64,000 nucleotides of DNA from Comamonas sp. JUb58 (GCF_004364775.1 NZ_SOAL01000008.1:124001-188000); one strand, 5' to 3'. Shown: positions 25,011 to 33,739, counted from the first letter of the stretch. The notes: generated by a model from the letters alone, not told the origin. Made by a program: numbers and translations.

Positions 25011-26506
25011 TGGCCGCCCCTTTGCTGACCGCCGACCAGTACGCCGAACTGGCCCACAGCATCACGCTGCCCACCCAGGCCTTTGTGGATGGCGCATTCC
25101 GCCCCGCCTTGTCGGGCCAGACCTTTGAGACCACCAACCCGGCCACCGGCCAGCTGCTGGCCCAGATCGCCGCCTGCAATGCCGACGATGTGGACCTGGC
25201 AGTGGCTGCGGCCAAGGCCGCCTTTGAGGATGGCCGCTGGAGCCGCCTGTCGCCCAACGAGCGCAAGCACATCTTGCTGCGCTTTGCCGACCTGCTGGAG
25301 CAGCACGCCCATGAACTGGCCGTGATGGAAACGCTGGACAGCGGCAAACCCATCCGCGAATGCCAGAACACCGATGTGCCTGAGGCCATCCACACCATCC
25401 GCTGGCATGCCGAGCTGATCGACAAGATCTACGACCACACGGCGCCGGTGGGTGCCAATGCGCTGGCCCTGGTGGTGCGCGAGCCGATTGGCGTGGTCGG
25501 CCTGGTGTTGCCCTGGAACTTTCCGCTGCTGATGCTGGCTTGGAAGATTGGCCCCTCGCTGGCAGCGGGCTGCTCCATCGTCGTCAAGCCCGCCAAGGAA
25601 ACCACCTTGACCGCCTTGCGCGTGGCCGAGCTGGCCCACCAGGCGGGGGTGCCTGCAGGCGTGTTCAATGTGCTGCCCGGTGGCGGCCGCGATGTGGGCG
25701 CGCCGCTGGGCCGCCACCGCGATGTGACCATGGTGAGCTTTACCGGATCGACCGACACTGGCCGCCTGTTCCTACAGTACGCGGCCGAGTCCAATCTCAA
25801 GCGCGTGGTGCTGGAGTGCGGCGGCAAGAACCCGGCCGTGGTGCTGCGCGATGTGCAGGACCTGGCCGCTGCCGCCCAGCACATTGTGGCCGGCGCCTTC
25901 TGGAACATGGGCGAGAACTGCTCGGCCTCGTCGCGCCTGATCGTGCACGAGGACATCAAGGTCGACCTGCTGGCCCACATCGGCGAGCAGATGCGCGCCT
26001 GGAAGATGGGCGACCCGCTGGACCCGGACAACCGCCTGGGTGCGATGGTGAGCAAAGCGCATTTCGACAAAGTCAGCTCTTACTTTGCGCAGGCCCAGGC
26101 CGAAAAGCTGCCCGTGGCTTTTGGTGGCGAGACGGAGCAGGGCGTCTATGTGCAGCCCACCGTGGTCGATGGCGTGGGCCCGGACAGCCGCCTGTTCCAG
26201 GAAGAGATCTTTGGTCCCATCCTGGCGGTGACGAGCTTCCGCACCGTGGACGAGGCGATTGCGCTAGCCAACGATTCCGTCTATGGCCTCGCTGCCTCGG
26301 TCTACACCGATGATCTGCGCCAGGCCATCAAGGTCTCGCGTGCCATCCATGCCGGCGTGGTCACCGTCAACTGCTTTGGCGAGGGCGATATCACCACGCC
26401 GTTTGGCGGCTACAAGGAATCGGGCTTTGGCGGCCGCGACAAATCCCAGTGGGCGCATGACCAGTACACCGAGATGAAAACCATCTGGATCGACGCACAG
26501 GACTGA
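25010..26506 (+). CDS. NAD(P)-dependent aldehyde dehydrogenase, PuuC-like
   Basis: A 498-residue aldehyde dehydrogenase with all key residues: LPWNFPLLMLAWKIGPSLAA, KPAKETTLTA (cofactor Lys), FTGSTDTGR, the general base Glu269 in LECGGKNP and the nucleophile Cys304 in GENCSASSRL. The sequence is nearest in form to PuuC and other amino-aldehyde dehydrogenases. In this cluster it would oxidise a semialdehyde, possibly alpha-ketoglutarate semialdehyde, to an acid that enters the TCA cycle. It is translationally coupled to the DapA-family gene. Confidence 0.92.
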   Translation: MAAPLLTADQYAELAHSITLPTQAFVDGAFRPALSGQTFETTNPATGQLLAQIAACNADDVDLAVAAAKAAFEDGRWSRLSPNERKHILLRFADLLEQHAHELAVMETLDSGKPIRECQNTDVPEAIHTIRWHAELIDKIYDHTAPVGANALALVVREPIGVVGLVLPWNFPLLMLAWKIGPSLAAGCSIVVKPAKETTLTALRVAELAHQAGVPAGVFNVLPGGGRDVGAPLGRHRDVTMVSFTGSTDTGRLFLQYAAESNLKRVVLECGGKNPAVVLRDVQDLAAAAQHIVAGAFWNMGENCSASSRLIVHEDIKVDLLAHIGEQMRAWKMGDPLDPDNRLGAMVSKAHFDKVSSYFAQAQAEKLPVAFGGETEQGVYVQPTVVDGVGPDSRLFQEEIFGPILAVTSFRTVDEAIALANDSVYGLAASVYTDDLRQAIKVSRAIHAGVVTVNCFGEGDITTPFGGYKESGFGGRDKSQWAHDQYTEMKTIWIDAQD

Positions 26507-26578
26507 TGCGCCAGCGACAATAGGCACGGTGCCCGGCCAAGCATGGCTGGGCGCCGTGCCTTCAACTTCTGAACAACC

Positions 26579-27496
26579 ATGCAAAACAAGAACAAGGCCA
26601 CCCTGATCGGCCTCGTGGCCGTGCTTTTATGGAGCGCCATCGTCGGCCTGATCCGCAGTGTGAGCGAGCATTTTGGTGCCACTGGCGGCGCGGCGCTGAT
26701 GTACAGCCTGGCGTCGGTCTTCCTGCTGCTGACGGTCGGCGGTGCGCGGCCACGCCAGCTGCGCAGCTTTCCCCGCCAGTACCTGGTCTGGGGCAGCCTG
26801 CTGTTTGTGGTCTATGAGCTCTGCCTGTCGCTGTCCATCGGCTACGCCAACACGGCGCAGCAGGCCATTGAGGTGGGTATGGTCAACTACCTCTGGCCGA
26901 CCTTCACCATCGTCGCGGCCATTCTGTTCAACCGCCAGCGCAGCAATTTTCTGATCGTGCCGGGTTTTCTGCTGTCCATCGTCGGCATCTGCTGGGTGCT
27001 GGGCGGAGAGCAGGGCTTTGACATTGGCGGCATGCTGCACAACGTGCGCGACAACCCGCTGAGCTATGGCCTGGCCTTTGCCGGCGCGCTGATCTGGGCG
27101 GCCTATTGCACGGTCACGGCCCGCATTGCCCATGGCAAGAATGGCGTGACCCTGTTCTTTATCCTCGTGTCCATCACCCTCTGGGCCAAGTACCTGCTGG
27201 GTGGCGGCGGCGCCATGCACTTCAGCGGTGAGGCCATCATCTACCTGGTGCTGGCCGCTGCCGCCATGGGCTTTGGCTACGGCGCCTGGAACTACGGCAT
27301 CCTGCACGGCCATGTCACCGTGCTGGCGGGCGCATCCTACTTCATCCCCGTGCTGTCGGCGGCGCTGTCCACCGTGCTGCTGCGCGCGCCGCTGTCGCTG
27401 GCGTTTTGGCAAGGCGCGGCGATGGTGTGCGGGGGCGCCATTCTGTGCTGGCTGGCCACGCGGGCACCGGGCGCGGCCAAGGCCAAGCAGGGCTGA
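26579..27496 (+). CDS. yddG: aromatic amino acid exporter YddG (DMT superfamily)
   Basis: A 305-residue, 10-TM drug/metabolite transporter. It follows E. coli YddG closely: KATLIGLVAVLLWSAIVGLI, GSLLFVVYELCLSLSIGYA, QQAIEVGMVNYLWPTFTI, AFAGALIWAAYCTVTARIA and the C-terminal FWQGAAMVCGGAILCWLATR. YddG exports aromatic amino acids and methyl viologen. It lies 72 bp after the aldehyde dehydrogenase on the same strand and may be in its operon, though the function is not obviously linked. Confidence 0.9.
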   Translation: MQNKNKATLIGLVAVLLWSAIVGLIRSVSEHFGATGGAALMYSLASVFLLLTVGGARPRQLRSFPRQYLVWGSLLFVVYELCLSLSIGYANTAQQAIEVGMVNYLWPTFTIVAAILFNRQRSNFLIVPGFLLSIVGICWVLGGEQGFDIGGMLHNVRDNPLSYGLAFAGALIWAAYCTVTARIAHGKNGVTLFFILVSITLWAKYLLGGGGAMHFSGEAIIYLVLAAAAMGFGYGAWNYGILHGHVTVLAGASYFIPVLSAALSTVLLRAPLSLAFWQGAAMVCGGAILCWLATRAPGAAKAKQG

Positions 27497-27530
27497 TGGG
27501 GTGGCGCGCTTCGTACGCTCGCACTCGCTA

Positions 27531-27681
27531 AGAGTCGCTAACACGGCCCAGCAAACCGAAGGTTTGCGGTTGAGACTAGGCGTCCCCGACTAGGCGCCAA
27601 GCCGCAGGCAGTACAGACGTACGACAAGGCTTGGTGCGGCCGGCCAGGTAACGACGTATCAAGGGTTGTGTTAGCGACTCT
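27531..27681. repeat. 151-bp palindromic intergenic element with 14-bp perfect inverted ends
   Basis: AGAGTCGCTAACAC (27531-27544) and GTGTTAGCGACTCT (27668-27681) are perfect inverted repeats. Between them are a hairpin GCAAACCGAAGGTTTGC and the stretch GCCGCAGGCAGTACAGACG. Elements of this form are scattered between genes in Comamonas-like genomes by my recollection. Only one copy is in the window. It lies in the otherwise empty 27.5-27.8 kb gap between yddG and the response regulator. Confidence 0.65.
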
Positions 27682-27822
27682 AATGCGCTAGCTGGCGCTA
27701 TCGCCCCCGTCCCACATAGCAAACAGACGCATCCCGCACCCTGCCAGGCGAGGCTTCGCAACAATATCCAAGCATGGGCTTGCTTGGATGAGTGGGCGAA
27801 CCGTGTTGTCACTGGCGAAAAA

Positions 27823-28194
27823 ATGATTACTTATCTGTACGTGGAGGATGACGAGGACATCCGCGAAGGCTTTATGGCCGTGATGGAGGCCCCGCATCGC
27901 GAGATTGTGGGCGTGGAGAGCGCCGAAGCCGCTTTGGCCGTGGGTGATCCTGGCCGCTTTGATGTGCTGGTGACCGATGTGAGCCTGCCGGGCATGTCCG
28001 GCACCGATCTGGCCCGGCAGTGGTTGGCGGCGGACAGCGAGCGACATGTGCTGCTGATATCGGGCTATGAGTTCAAGCAGGGCCTGGGCAGCATTGGGCC
28101 CAATGTCCGGGCGCTGCTCAAAAGCGCGGAGCCCGAGGAGCTGGAGGCCATGCTGGAGCGCATCGAAGCATTGCTGCCAGCGAGCCCCCAGTAA
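27823..28194 (+). CDS. single-domain response regulator (CheY-like receiver)
   Basis: A 123-residue receiver domain without output domain: acidic pocket YVEDDEDIR at residues 6-13, phosphorylation site Asp52 in VTDVSLPG and Lys near residue 101 in ALLKSA. I start at ATG 27823; 13 more codons are open upstream. The gene converges with the hybrid histidine kinase, with a 3-bp gap, and is likely a phosphate acceptor for one of the two kinases that end the stressosome operon. Confidence 0.88.
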   Translation: MITYLYVEDDEDIREGFMAVMEAPHREIVGVESAEAALAVGDPGRFDVLVTDVSLPGMSGTDLARQWLAADSERHVLLISGYEFKQGLGSIGPNVRALLKSAEPEELEAMLERIEALLPASPQ

Positions 28195-28197
28195 GGC

Positions 28198-30180
28198 TCA
28201 GGCCTCTTTGCCACGCGGGCTGGCGATCAGGGTTTTGATCAGGCCCAGCAATTTTTGCGGCTGCAGCGGTTTGGCCAGGTGGATGTCAAAGCCCGCAGCG
28301 ATGGCGGCCTGGCGGTCGGCCTCGCGGCCAAAGGCGGTAAGGGCGATGGCGGGCACTTGCGAGAAGCTGGCCTGCGCCGCGCGCACCTCGCGCATCAGCG
28401 CATAGCCATCCTTGCCGGGCAGGCCAATGTCACTGACCAGCAGATCGCAGCCCTGCGCTTGCAGCAAGGCCATCGCGCTGTCCGCATCTGCCGCCCGGGC
28501 TACGGTGGCACCGCGCTCTTGCAGAATCAGCACCAGCAGGCTGGCCACTTCTTCATCGTCTTCCACCACCAGGATGCGGCTGCCCTGCAATTCCTCATGG
28601 CTGCCATCCTGGCTGGCGGCTGCTGCATCGGCCTTGGGCTGCTCGTCTGGCGCGCCGCTGCCCAGCGGCAGGCGGATACTGACCAAGGTACCCCGGCCCA
28701 AGCCCTCGCTGGCCACATCGACGCTGCCGGCATGCAGGTCCACCAGGTGTTTGACAATCGACATGCCCAAACCCAGACCGCCGGCCGAGCGGCTGCCCGG
28801 GCTGGCTGCCTGGGTGAATTTTTCGAAAATACGCTCCAGAAAACCCGCCTCAATGCCCTTGCCGTGGTCGCGCACCTGCAGCAGCAGTTGCGCGTCGTCC
28901 ACGGCCAGCTTCACTTCCAGCAGGCCTGCTTCCTGCGAGAACTTCACCGCATTGCTCAGGATGTTCCAGAAGATCTGCTGGAAGCGTGCCGGGTCCAGCC
29001 AGGCTTTGTGGCCCTGGGTGTCCAGCGCCACATCCAGCACCAGCTTCTTGGCATCGATGGCGGTCTTCAGCGAGTCGAGCGACGAGGTGATCAGCGCGGC
29101 CGGGTCCACCCATTCGCGCTCCAGGGTCAGCTTGCCGGAGTTGATGCGCGAGACATCGAGGATGTCGCTGATGATGCGGGCCTGGGTGCTGGCGTTGCGC
29201 TTGATCGCGTCCAGGTTCCTGGCGAACTCGGGCGGTGGCGATTTGCGCAGCACCTGGTGCACATTCATCATGATGGCGCTCAGCGGGTTGCGCAGCTCGT
29301 GCGAGAGCACGGCAACAAAGTCGTCCTTGGAGCGGCTGTAGCGCTCGGCCGTGGCACGCGCGGCCTGCTCGCGCTCCAGCAGCTGCTTGCGCTCCAGCTC
29401 CAGCTGGATGCGGTTGGAGACATTGGCAACGGCCGCCACGCGCAGCTCGCCCTTGACGCTGGGCGCCATGCTCCATTCCACATGCAGCAGCTGGCCCTGG
29501 GCGTCCAGCAAGGCCACTTCTTCGCGCCAGACCGCATCCTTGCTCTGGGGTGAGCACAGCGACTGAATGCGCTCCGCATGGTAGGCAGCGGCAAAACTCG
29601 ATACCGTCTGGCCCAGCACCTCGGCAGCGGGGCGGCCCAGCATTTCCAGCATGGCGGGGTTGGCGTCCACAAAGCGGCCTTCATCGTCAATCAGCGCGAT
29701 GCCGCTTTGGGCTTGCTCGTAGATCGAGCGGAACTTGGCTTCGCTCTGGTGCACCCGCAGTTCAGCCAGGCGGGCGCGTACCAGCGCCTGGATGGTGGCC
29801 ACCAGCATGGCCGGCTCGGCCGGGTGGGTCAGGTAGGCGTCGGCGCCGGCATCCAGGCCGGCCACCTTGTCGGTATCGGCCACAAAGGCAGCCGACAGAT
29901 GCACGATGGGCAGCGAGGTGGTCTGCTGGCGCTCGCGGATCATGCGGCAGACTTCGAAGCCGCCGATATCGGGCAAATGCACATCCAGCACCACGGCCGA
30001 GATGTCGCCCAGCGACATGTCCAGCGCGTCCTGCCCGGTGCCCGCCTCCAGCGTTTTAAAGCCGGCCGCCCGCAGCGCGCGCGCCGTGGCATAGCAGGTG
30101 GCAGGGTTGTCATCGACCACCAGAACCGTGTGCTGGGATCGGTCGATGCTGACATTGAGTCTGGCAGTGACAGAGGACAT
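28198..30180 (-). CDS. hybrid histidine kinase, REC-PAS-HisKA-HATPase-REC
   Basis: A 660-residue cytoplasmic protein with no membrane segments. Domains in order: receiver 1 (about 17-130, Asp66 in VVLDVHLPD), PAS (about 145-265, SIYEQAQSGIALIDDEGRFV), HisKA with phospho-acceptor His294 in LSHELRNPLS, HATPase (NILSNAVKFSQEA, DHGKGIEAGF, GGLGLGMSIVKHL) and receiver 2 (Asp584 in LVSDIGLPG). The N-terminal receiver suggests phospho-input from another kinase, perhaps the product of the preceding gene, 5 bp upstream. It ends the stressosome operon and is a candidate output of that complex. Confidence 0.92.
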   Translation of the reverse strand: MSSVTARLNVSIDRSQHTVLVVDDNPATCYATARALRAAGFKTLEAGTGQDALDMSLGDISAVVLDVHLPDIGGFEVCRMIRERQQTTSLPIVHLSAAFVADTDKVAGLDAGADAYLTHPAEPAMLVATIQALVRARLAELRVHQSEAKFRSIYEQAQSGIALIDDEGRFVDANPAMLEMLGRPAAEVLGQTVSSFAAAYHAERIQSLCSPQSKDAVWREEVALLDAQGQLLHVEWSMAPSVKGELRVAAVANVSNRIQLELERKQLLEREQAARATAERYSRSKDDFVAVLSHELRNPLSAIMMNVHQVLRKSPPPEFARNLDAIKRNASTQARIISDILDVSRINSGKLTLEREWVDPAALITSSLDSLKTAIDAKKLVLDVALDTQGHKAWLDPARFQQIFWNILSNAVKFSQEAGLLEVKLAVDDAQLLLQVRDHGKGIEAGFLERIFEKFTQAASPGSRSAGGLGLGMSIVKHLVDLHAGSVDVASEGLGRGTLVSIRLPLGSGAPDEQPKADAAAASQDGSHEELQGSRILVVEDDEEVASLLVLILQERGATVARAADADSAMALLQAQGCDLLVSDIGLPGKDGYALMREVRAAQASFSQVPAIALTAFGREADRQAAIAAGFDIHLAKPLQPQKLLGLIKTLIASPRGKEA

Positions 30181-30185
30181 GGTGT

Positions 30186-31106
30186 TTAGGATGATGGGCT
30201 CTCGGTAGCAACTGGGGGCGTGGCAGCGGTCACGCTGATCGGGATGGTGACGTAGAAGGTGGAGCCTTTTTGCGCCTCGCTCTCCAGCGCCACATCACCG
30301 CCCAGCAGCTCTGCCAGGCGTTTGCTCAGCGACAGGCCCAGGCCCGTGCCGCGCAAGCGCTTCTGGATGGGCGAATCGATCTGGGAGTAATCGCGGAAGA
30401 TGGCATGGTGGAACTCGGGCGCAATGCCGATGCCGGTGTCCGCCACGGCAAACTGCACCGAGGTCTCCGAGATGCGCTTGGCACTGACCCGGATCTCGCC
30501 GTGCTGGGTAAATTTGAGGGCATTGCTGATGAAGTTGCGCAGAATCTGCGCTAGCTTGCGGTCGTCCGAGACCAGCTTGGGCACGTTCTGCGGCTCTTCA
30601 AAGATCAGCACCACATCGGGATTGGTGATGACCGGCTTGAACATGCCGCGCAGCGCAGAGAACACATCGACCATCTCGAACCAGGCCGGCGATACCTCGA
30701 TGCGGCCGGCTTCGACCTTGGCCAGGTCCAGCAGGTCGTTGACCATGTCGGCAAACTCAGCCGAGGTGGTCTGGATAAAGCGCACCTGCTTTTCCTGCTC
30801 TTCGGTCAGGGGCCCATCAATGCGGTCTTGCAGAATGCGCGCAATGCTCTGGATGGCACCGATGGGCGTGCGGAACTCGTGGCTCATATAGGCCAGAAAG
30901 CGGCTTTTCAGCTCGGTCGCCTGGCGCAGGTTGTCGGCCTGGGCATCGAGCTCGGCATACAGTGCCAGTACGCCCCGGTTGGTCTCATCCAGCTCGGCAC
31001 GCAAGGCCTCCACCTCGGCCTGGCTGGCGGCCAGAGCCTGGGCCAGCTCCTGCGTTTGCGGGGCAGTGCCAGCGGCAGCAAGGTCTTGTTCGGTCATGTC
31101 ATTCAT
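30186..31106 (-). CDS. cytoplasmic sensor histidine kinase with N-terminal coiled coil
   Basis: A 306-residue kinase without membrane or sensor domain. Residues ~18-68 form an Ala/Glu-rich coiled coil (ALAASQAEVEALRAELDE), then HisKA with His76 (YMSHEFRTPIGAI) and a full HATPase domain (NFISNALKFTQHG, DTGIGIAPEF, RGTGLGLSLSKRL). It starts 9 bp after the SpoIIE-type gene stop. With no sensor of its own, it is probably switched by the upstream stressosome proteins, for example by RsbT. Confidence 0.9.
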   Translation of the reverse strand: MNDMTEQDLAAAGTAPQTQELAQALAASQAEVEALRAELDETNRGVLALYAELDAQADNLRQATELKSRFLAYMSHEFRTPIGAIQSIARILQDRIDGPLTEEQEKQVRFIQTTSAEFADMVNDLLDLAKVEAGRIEVSPAWFEMVDVFSALRGMFKPVITNPDVVLIFEEPQNVPKLVSDDRKLAQILRNFISNALKFTQHGEIRVSAKRISETSVQFAVADTGIGIAPEFHHAIFRDYSQIDSPIQKRLRGTGLGLSLSKRLAELLGGDVALESEAQKGSTFYVTIPISVTAATPPVATESPSS

Positions 31107-31115
31107 CGGCGTCTT

Positions 31116-32129
31116 TCAGTCGGCCCGGCGCACGATCAGCACGGTCACATCATCCCGCCCACGGCCATAGTCGCGCACCAGCACGGCCACCGCCAGGCCT
31201 GGGTCGCGCCCCAGCAGGGCGGTCACGGCCTCCGGTGGCCAGCGCGATTGCAGGCCATCGCTGTGGCAGACCACCATCGCATGCTCGGGCCAGTCCATGC
31301 GGGTGGGCTGCACATGGCGCATCTGTACGCCCACGGTGCCGTTCTGCACCAGGATGGAGCGGTTGTAGACCCCGCTCACCAGCCGGATCGCGACATTGCC
31401 GGCGCCTGCCGCCAGCAGCGCGCTGGCCTCAGTGTCGAGCTGCACGCAGGTCACGGCCGCGCCCCGCGTGGATCGCAGGGCGGCGTGGGCGTCTTCCAAC
31501 TGGGTTTGCAACTCGGCAAAGGGTTGTTTGACAAACACATCCACCGCCGCTTGCGACGCCTCGGCTGCATGCACGCCATGGCCCAGGCCATCGGCCACCA
31601 ACAGCGATGCGCGCTGCCCATCCAGGGCCAGCGCCCAGGCATCGCCGCAGACCGATTCGCCCGGCGCCGGCAGGGCCAGCACCGAGACGCGAAAGGCGCG
31701 CGTTTCACTTGCCGTCGATGCCGGCCTGAAGCGCGCCAACACCACCGTTCCCTTGCCGGGTTCGGAATGGATGTCGAAATCCGTCGCCAGCCTTTGTACG
31801 GCGCCCAGGCCCGTGCCCGGTGTGCCGCCGGTCGAATAGCCGTCGCGCATGGCTAGAGGCAGGTCGCCAATGCCCGGGCCTTCGTCCACCGACAGGATCT
31901 CCAGCTCGGGCACATCGCCGCTGCGGCTGGCAATCCAGAGCTGGCCCCGCTGCGCATGCTTGCACAGGTTGTTGCCCAGCTCGTTGACCACGATCGCGGC
32001 CTGGCCCGCCAGCACTTCATCAAAGCCCAGGTCGCGGCACAGCGCGGCCACATGGCGCCGGGCTTCGCCCACGCGGCTGGGCTCGTCTACTGGAAACGCG
32101 CTGTGGCAAGTGCCTTGAATTATTTCCAT
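31116..32129 (-). CDS. RsbT-like ATPase fused to SpoIIE/RsbX-type phosphatase
   Basis: A 337-residue two-domain protein. The N-terminal GHKL ATPase (about 1-135) has the N box VNELGNNLCKHA and the G boxes VDEGPGIGDL and GTPGTGLGAVQRL, like RsbT/RsbW. The C-terminal PP2C-like domain (about 140-337) has the metal-binding VADGLGHGVHAAEA and ends GRDDVTVLIV, like SpoIIE/RsbX. In Bacillus, RsbX resets the stressosome by dephosphorylating RsbS and RsbR, and this protein probably does the same. It overlaps rsbT by 10 bp. Confidence 0.88.
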   Translation of the reverse strand: MEIIQGTCHSAFPVDEPSRVGEARRHVAALCRDLGFDEVLAGQAAIVVNELGNNLCKHAQRGQLWIASRSGDVPELEILSVDEGPGIGDLPLAMRDGYSTGGTPGTGLGAVQRLATDFDIHSEPGKGTVVLARFRPASTASETRAFRVSVLALPAPGESVCGDAWALALDGQRASLLVADGLGHGVHAAEASQAAVDVFVKQPFAELQTQLEDAHAALRSTRGAAVTCVQLDTEASALLAAGAGNVAIRLVSGVYNRSILVQNGTVGVQMRHVQPTRMDWPEHAMVVCHSDGLQSRWPPEAVTALLGRDPGLAVAVLVRDYGRGRDDVTVLIVRRAD

Positions 32130-32536
32130 CGGGTCACGCTGACGCAGGTGCCAACCCCTACTGTCGATTCCAGCTCAAACTCATGCACCAGGCGTTTGCT
32201 GCCTGACAGGCCCAGGCCCATCCCATTGCCCGAGGTCCAGCCATCCTTGAGCGCCAGGCCCAAATCCGGTATCCCTGGCCCTTGGTCTATAAACCGCAGG
32301 CGCAGCCCTTGCTTGATGCCATCGACCAGCAGCGCCCATTCCATATCACCGCCGCCGCCATACACCACCGTGTTGCGCGACAGCTCACTGGCGGCCGTGA
32401 TCATCTTGGTCTGGTCCACCAGCGAGAACTTCAGCTGCACAGCCAGCTTGCGCACCACCTGGCGGCAGGCCACAATGTCGGCCTCGCTGCGCAGTGGCAC
32501 GGAGCCTTGGGTTTCATTCGACAAGGTCGTCTCCAT
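32120..32536 (-). CDS. rsbT: stressosome switch kinase RsbT
   Basis: A 138-residue GHKL-type Ser/Thr kinase starting METTLSNET. It keeps the RsbT landmarks EADIVACRQVVRKLA, the N box SELSRNTVVYG, DQGPGIPDLGLALKDG and the lid GNGMGLGLSGSKRL. In the stressosome RsbT phosphorylates RsbR and RsbS under stress and is then released to act on a downstream partner. Its start overlaps the rsbS end by 23 bp. No RsbU is present, so the downstream partner is probably one of the following kinases. Confidence 0.9.
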   Translation of the reverse strand: METTLSNETQGSVPLRSEADIVACRQVVRKLAVQLKFSLVDQTKMITAASELSRNTVVYGGGGDMEWALLVDGIKQGLRLRFIDQGPGIPDLGLALKDGWTSGNGMGLGLSGSKRLVHEFELESTVGVGTCVSVTRWK

Positions 32537-32891
32537 CGGCGGCGGCTGCTTCCAGCAGCGCCATGCCACGGCTCACGTTCAAGGCGGTCTTCACGCCGTC
32601 CAGCGACAGGCCCAATTCCACCAGGGTGATGGCCACCGCAGGCTGCATGCCGACGACGACGGTCGTGGCATCCAGAATGCGGCCAATGCCCGAGATGGCG
32701 GCCAGCATGCGCCCCACGAAAGAGTCAACGATCTCCAGCGCAGAAATATCGATCAGCACGCCATTGGCGCCCGTCTTGGCGATCTGCTCGGCCAGGTCAT
32801 CCTGCAGCGCCATGGCGGTCTGGTCTTCCATATCGACCTGGATGGTGACCAGCAAGGACCGCCCCATGCGCAAAATTGGAATGCGATACAT
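32514..32891 (-). CDS. rsbS: stressosome scaffold RsbS (STAS domain)
   Basis: A 125-residue single STAS domain: IPILRMGRSLLVTIQVDMED, QTAMALQDDLAEQIAKTGANG, and LIDISALEIVDSFVGRML with Ser57 at the phosphorylation site corresponding to Ser59 of B. subtilis RsbS. The pattern GMQPAVAITLVELGL is also conserved. RsbS forms the stressosome core with RsbR and holds RsbT inactive until phosphorylated. It starts 11 bp after rsbR and overlaps rsbT. Confidence 0.93.
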   Translation of the reverse strand: MYRIPILRMGRSLLVTIQVDMEDQTAMALQDDLAEQIAKTGANGVLIDISALEIVDSFVGRMLAAISGIGRILDATTVVVGMQPAVAITLVELGLSLDGVKTALNVSRGMALLEAAAADGDDLVE

Positions 32892-32902
32892 ACGAGGCCC
32901 GC

Positions 32903-33739
32903 TTATTTGGTCTTGGTGAAGACGTAGCCGTTGCGCTTCATCGCCAGCGCCAGTGCATCGGCCAAGGTCGCCTTGGTGGTGACCGAGTTCAGATCAATGC
33001 CCAGGTGCACGATGGTCTGCGCAATTTGCGGGCGAATGCCGCAGATGATGCAGTCCGCACCCATCAGGCGGATGGCGGTCACTGTCTTGAGCAGGTGCTG
33101 CGCCACCAGGGTATCGACCGTGGGCACGCCAGTGATGTCGATGATGGTCAGCGAAGACTCGGTCTCCACAATGCGCTGCAGCAAGGTTTCCATCACCATC
33201 TGGGTGCGGCTGGAATCCAGGGTGCCGATCATCGGCACGGCCAGCACGCCATCCCAGAGCTTGATCACCGGTGTCGACAGTTCCAGCAGTTCAGCCTGCT
33301 GGCGGGTGATCAGCTGCTCGCGGGTGCGCTGGTAGGCGTCCACCGTCCATTGGGCCAGCGCATCGATATAGAGCGAGATGCTGGCAATAGAGTCGACCAG
33401 TGCCTGGCTGTCGCTGGCCAGTTCGCGTTGCAAGGCTTCAAAGATGGGTTGCTTGAGCGCCAGAACAAAGGCACTGGTGCTGCCCGCCGTGCTGCCCTGG
33501 GCCGCACGCGATGCAGACAGACGCTCCAGCGCCGATTTGACCGGCTGCCAGGCGGCCGAGCCGGAGTTCTGCGCATCCGTCGATTGGATGGCGGGCAAGA
33601 ACGCAGCGAAGATCTCCGCTGCCTCGCTACGCACTTTGGCCGTCGCTTGGGGCCCGCTGGCAGCCAGCACCCAGTTATCCACCAGCGAGGATTTTTCGCG
33701 CTCCAACACTTCCACCAAAAACTGCTGATTTGTGCTCAC
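32903..33739 (-). CDS. rsbR: stressosome sensor RsbR
   Basis: A 278-residue protein starting at a GTG preceded by AAGGGGA. The N-terminal ~150 residues are helical, a globin-like RsbR sensor domain without visible haem ligands that I can assign. The C-terminal STAS domain runs from TPVIKLWDGVLAVPMIGTLD onward and contains IIDITGVPTVDTLVAQHLL, with the Thr corresponding to a known RsbR phosphosite, and GADCIICGIRP. RsbR gives the stressosome its protruding sensory turrets. It is the first gene of the six-gene operon. Confidence 0.92.
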   Translation of the reverse strand: MSTNQQFLVEVLEREKSSLVDNWVLAASGPQATAKVRSEAAEIFAAFLPAIQSTDAQNSGSAAWQPVKSALERLSASRAAQGSTAGSTSAFVLALKQPIFEALQRELASDSQALVDSIASISLYIDALAQWTVDAYQRTREQLITRQQAELLELSTPVIKLWDGVLAVPMIGTLDSSRTQMVMETLLQRIVETESSLTIIDITGVPTVDTLVAQHLLKTVTAIRLMGADCIICGIRPQIAQTIVHLGIDLNSVTTKATLADALALAMKRNGYVFTKTK

